This document shows, piece by piece, positions 43,706 through 43,769 of a DNA stretch of 43,769 nt. The notes under the pieces were generated by a model that saw only the letters and a list, made by a program, of their open reading frames with translations, made no database searches and was not told the origin of the DNA. Position numbers and translations under genes: made by a program. This stretch comes from Bacteroidales bacterium. Lineage in GTDB: Bacteria > Bacteroidota > Bacteroidia > Bacteroidales > P3. How positions within the stretch are numbered: position 1 is the first letter of the stretch; each line of letters opens with the position of its first letter. The stretch is taken from positions 1-43,769 of the forward strand of contig JAFXAD010000021.1 in assembly GCA_017522065.1 (NCBI GenBank). The letters run 5' to 3'.

Positions 43706-43769
43706 ATTCGGGTACATTTCCGAGAACCACTCGCCCGTAAGCACGGCCACTGTAAACGCCGCCGAGGCA

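Noticed and set aside
43696-43769. Programmed frameshift in asnS
   Set aside because: No reading frame after 43696 resumes the expected AsnRS sequence, so shifting frame would not rescue the protein.

Overview
The window looks like part of a chromosome from a T9SS-bearing member of the Bacteroidales (Bacteroidota). Four things point there. The rimP-nusA-infB cluster, hutU and AsnRS are of the Bacteroidota type. There is a PorZ-type beta-propeller protein with a type IX secretion C-terminal domain. Many predicted lipoproteins and 'AQ|S'-type signal peptides are present. Promoters match the Bacteroidota pattern TTTG-N19-TAnnTTTG (clearest in front of tRNA-His). I do not assign a family or genus. 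Coding density is high and no gap reaches 300 bp. I see no prophage, insertion sequence, CRISPR array or rRNA.

Layout. 1-180: pyrimidine-rich low-complexity DNA. 181-5819: an O-antigen-ligase-like membrane protein, an AT-rich orphan lipoprotein, and a leftward operon of coiled-coil lipoprotein, SIMPL-domain protein and TPR protein, interrupted by an 8-bp tandem repeat just before the SIMPL start. 5958-8567: M3 metallopeptidase, overlapping tail-to-tail with a YqiA-like hydrolase. 8667-14692: envelope genes, namely a GT-C-like membrane protein with a DUF481 beta-barrel protein (rightward), and a large membrane protein with a GH5-like lipoprotein (leftward). 14711-14777: a perfect 20-bp inverted repeat. 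14794-17712: a periplasmic M16 peptidase. 17933-24290: a rightward run of an Asn/Glu-repeat protein, gmk, mreC, mreD, porZ and recO. 24357-31025: two tandem subtilisin-like proteases that each carry a C-terminal outer-membrane beta-barrel-like region, then a GT-C-like membrane protein. 31173-33173: urocanate hydratase without other hut genes. 33282-36100 (leftward): trpS, tRNA-His, a lipoprotein aldo/keto-reductase-like ferredoxin protein, and tRNA-Arg. 36180-40916: infB, nusA and rimP (leftward operon). 41209-43705: thyA, a mannose-1-phosphate guanylyltransferase, and a broken or cut-off asnS.

How the genes fit together. Two themes dominate: core information processing (gmk, recO, trpS, asnS, rimP-nusA-infB, thyA, two tRNAs) and cell-envelope building and surface proteolysis (mreCD, PorZ, O-antigen-ligase-like and GT-C-like proteins, GDP-mannose synthesis, exported M16 and S8 peptidases). 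The least conventional parts are the protease-barrel fusions, the exported aldo/keto-reductase-like protein that lacks the usual catalytic Tyr and Lys, the Asn/Glu-repeat protein ahead of gmk, and recurring short-period repeats at gene boundaries. No complete new system is proven here; the tandem protease-barrel pair is the best candidate.
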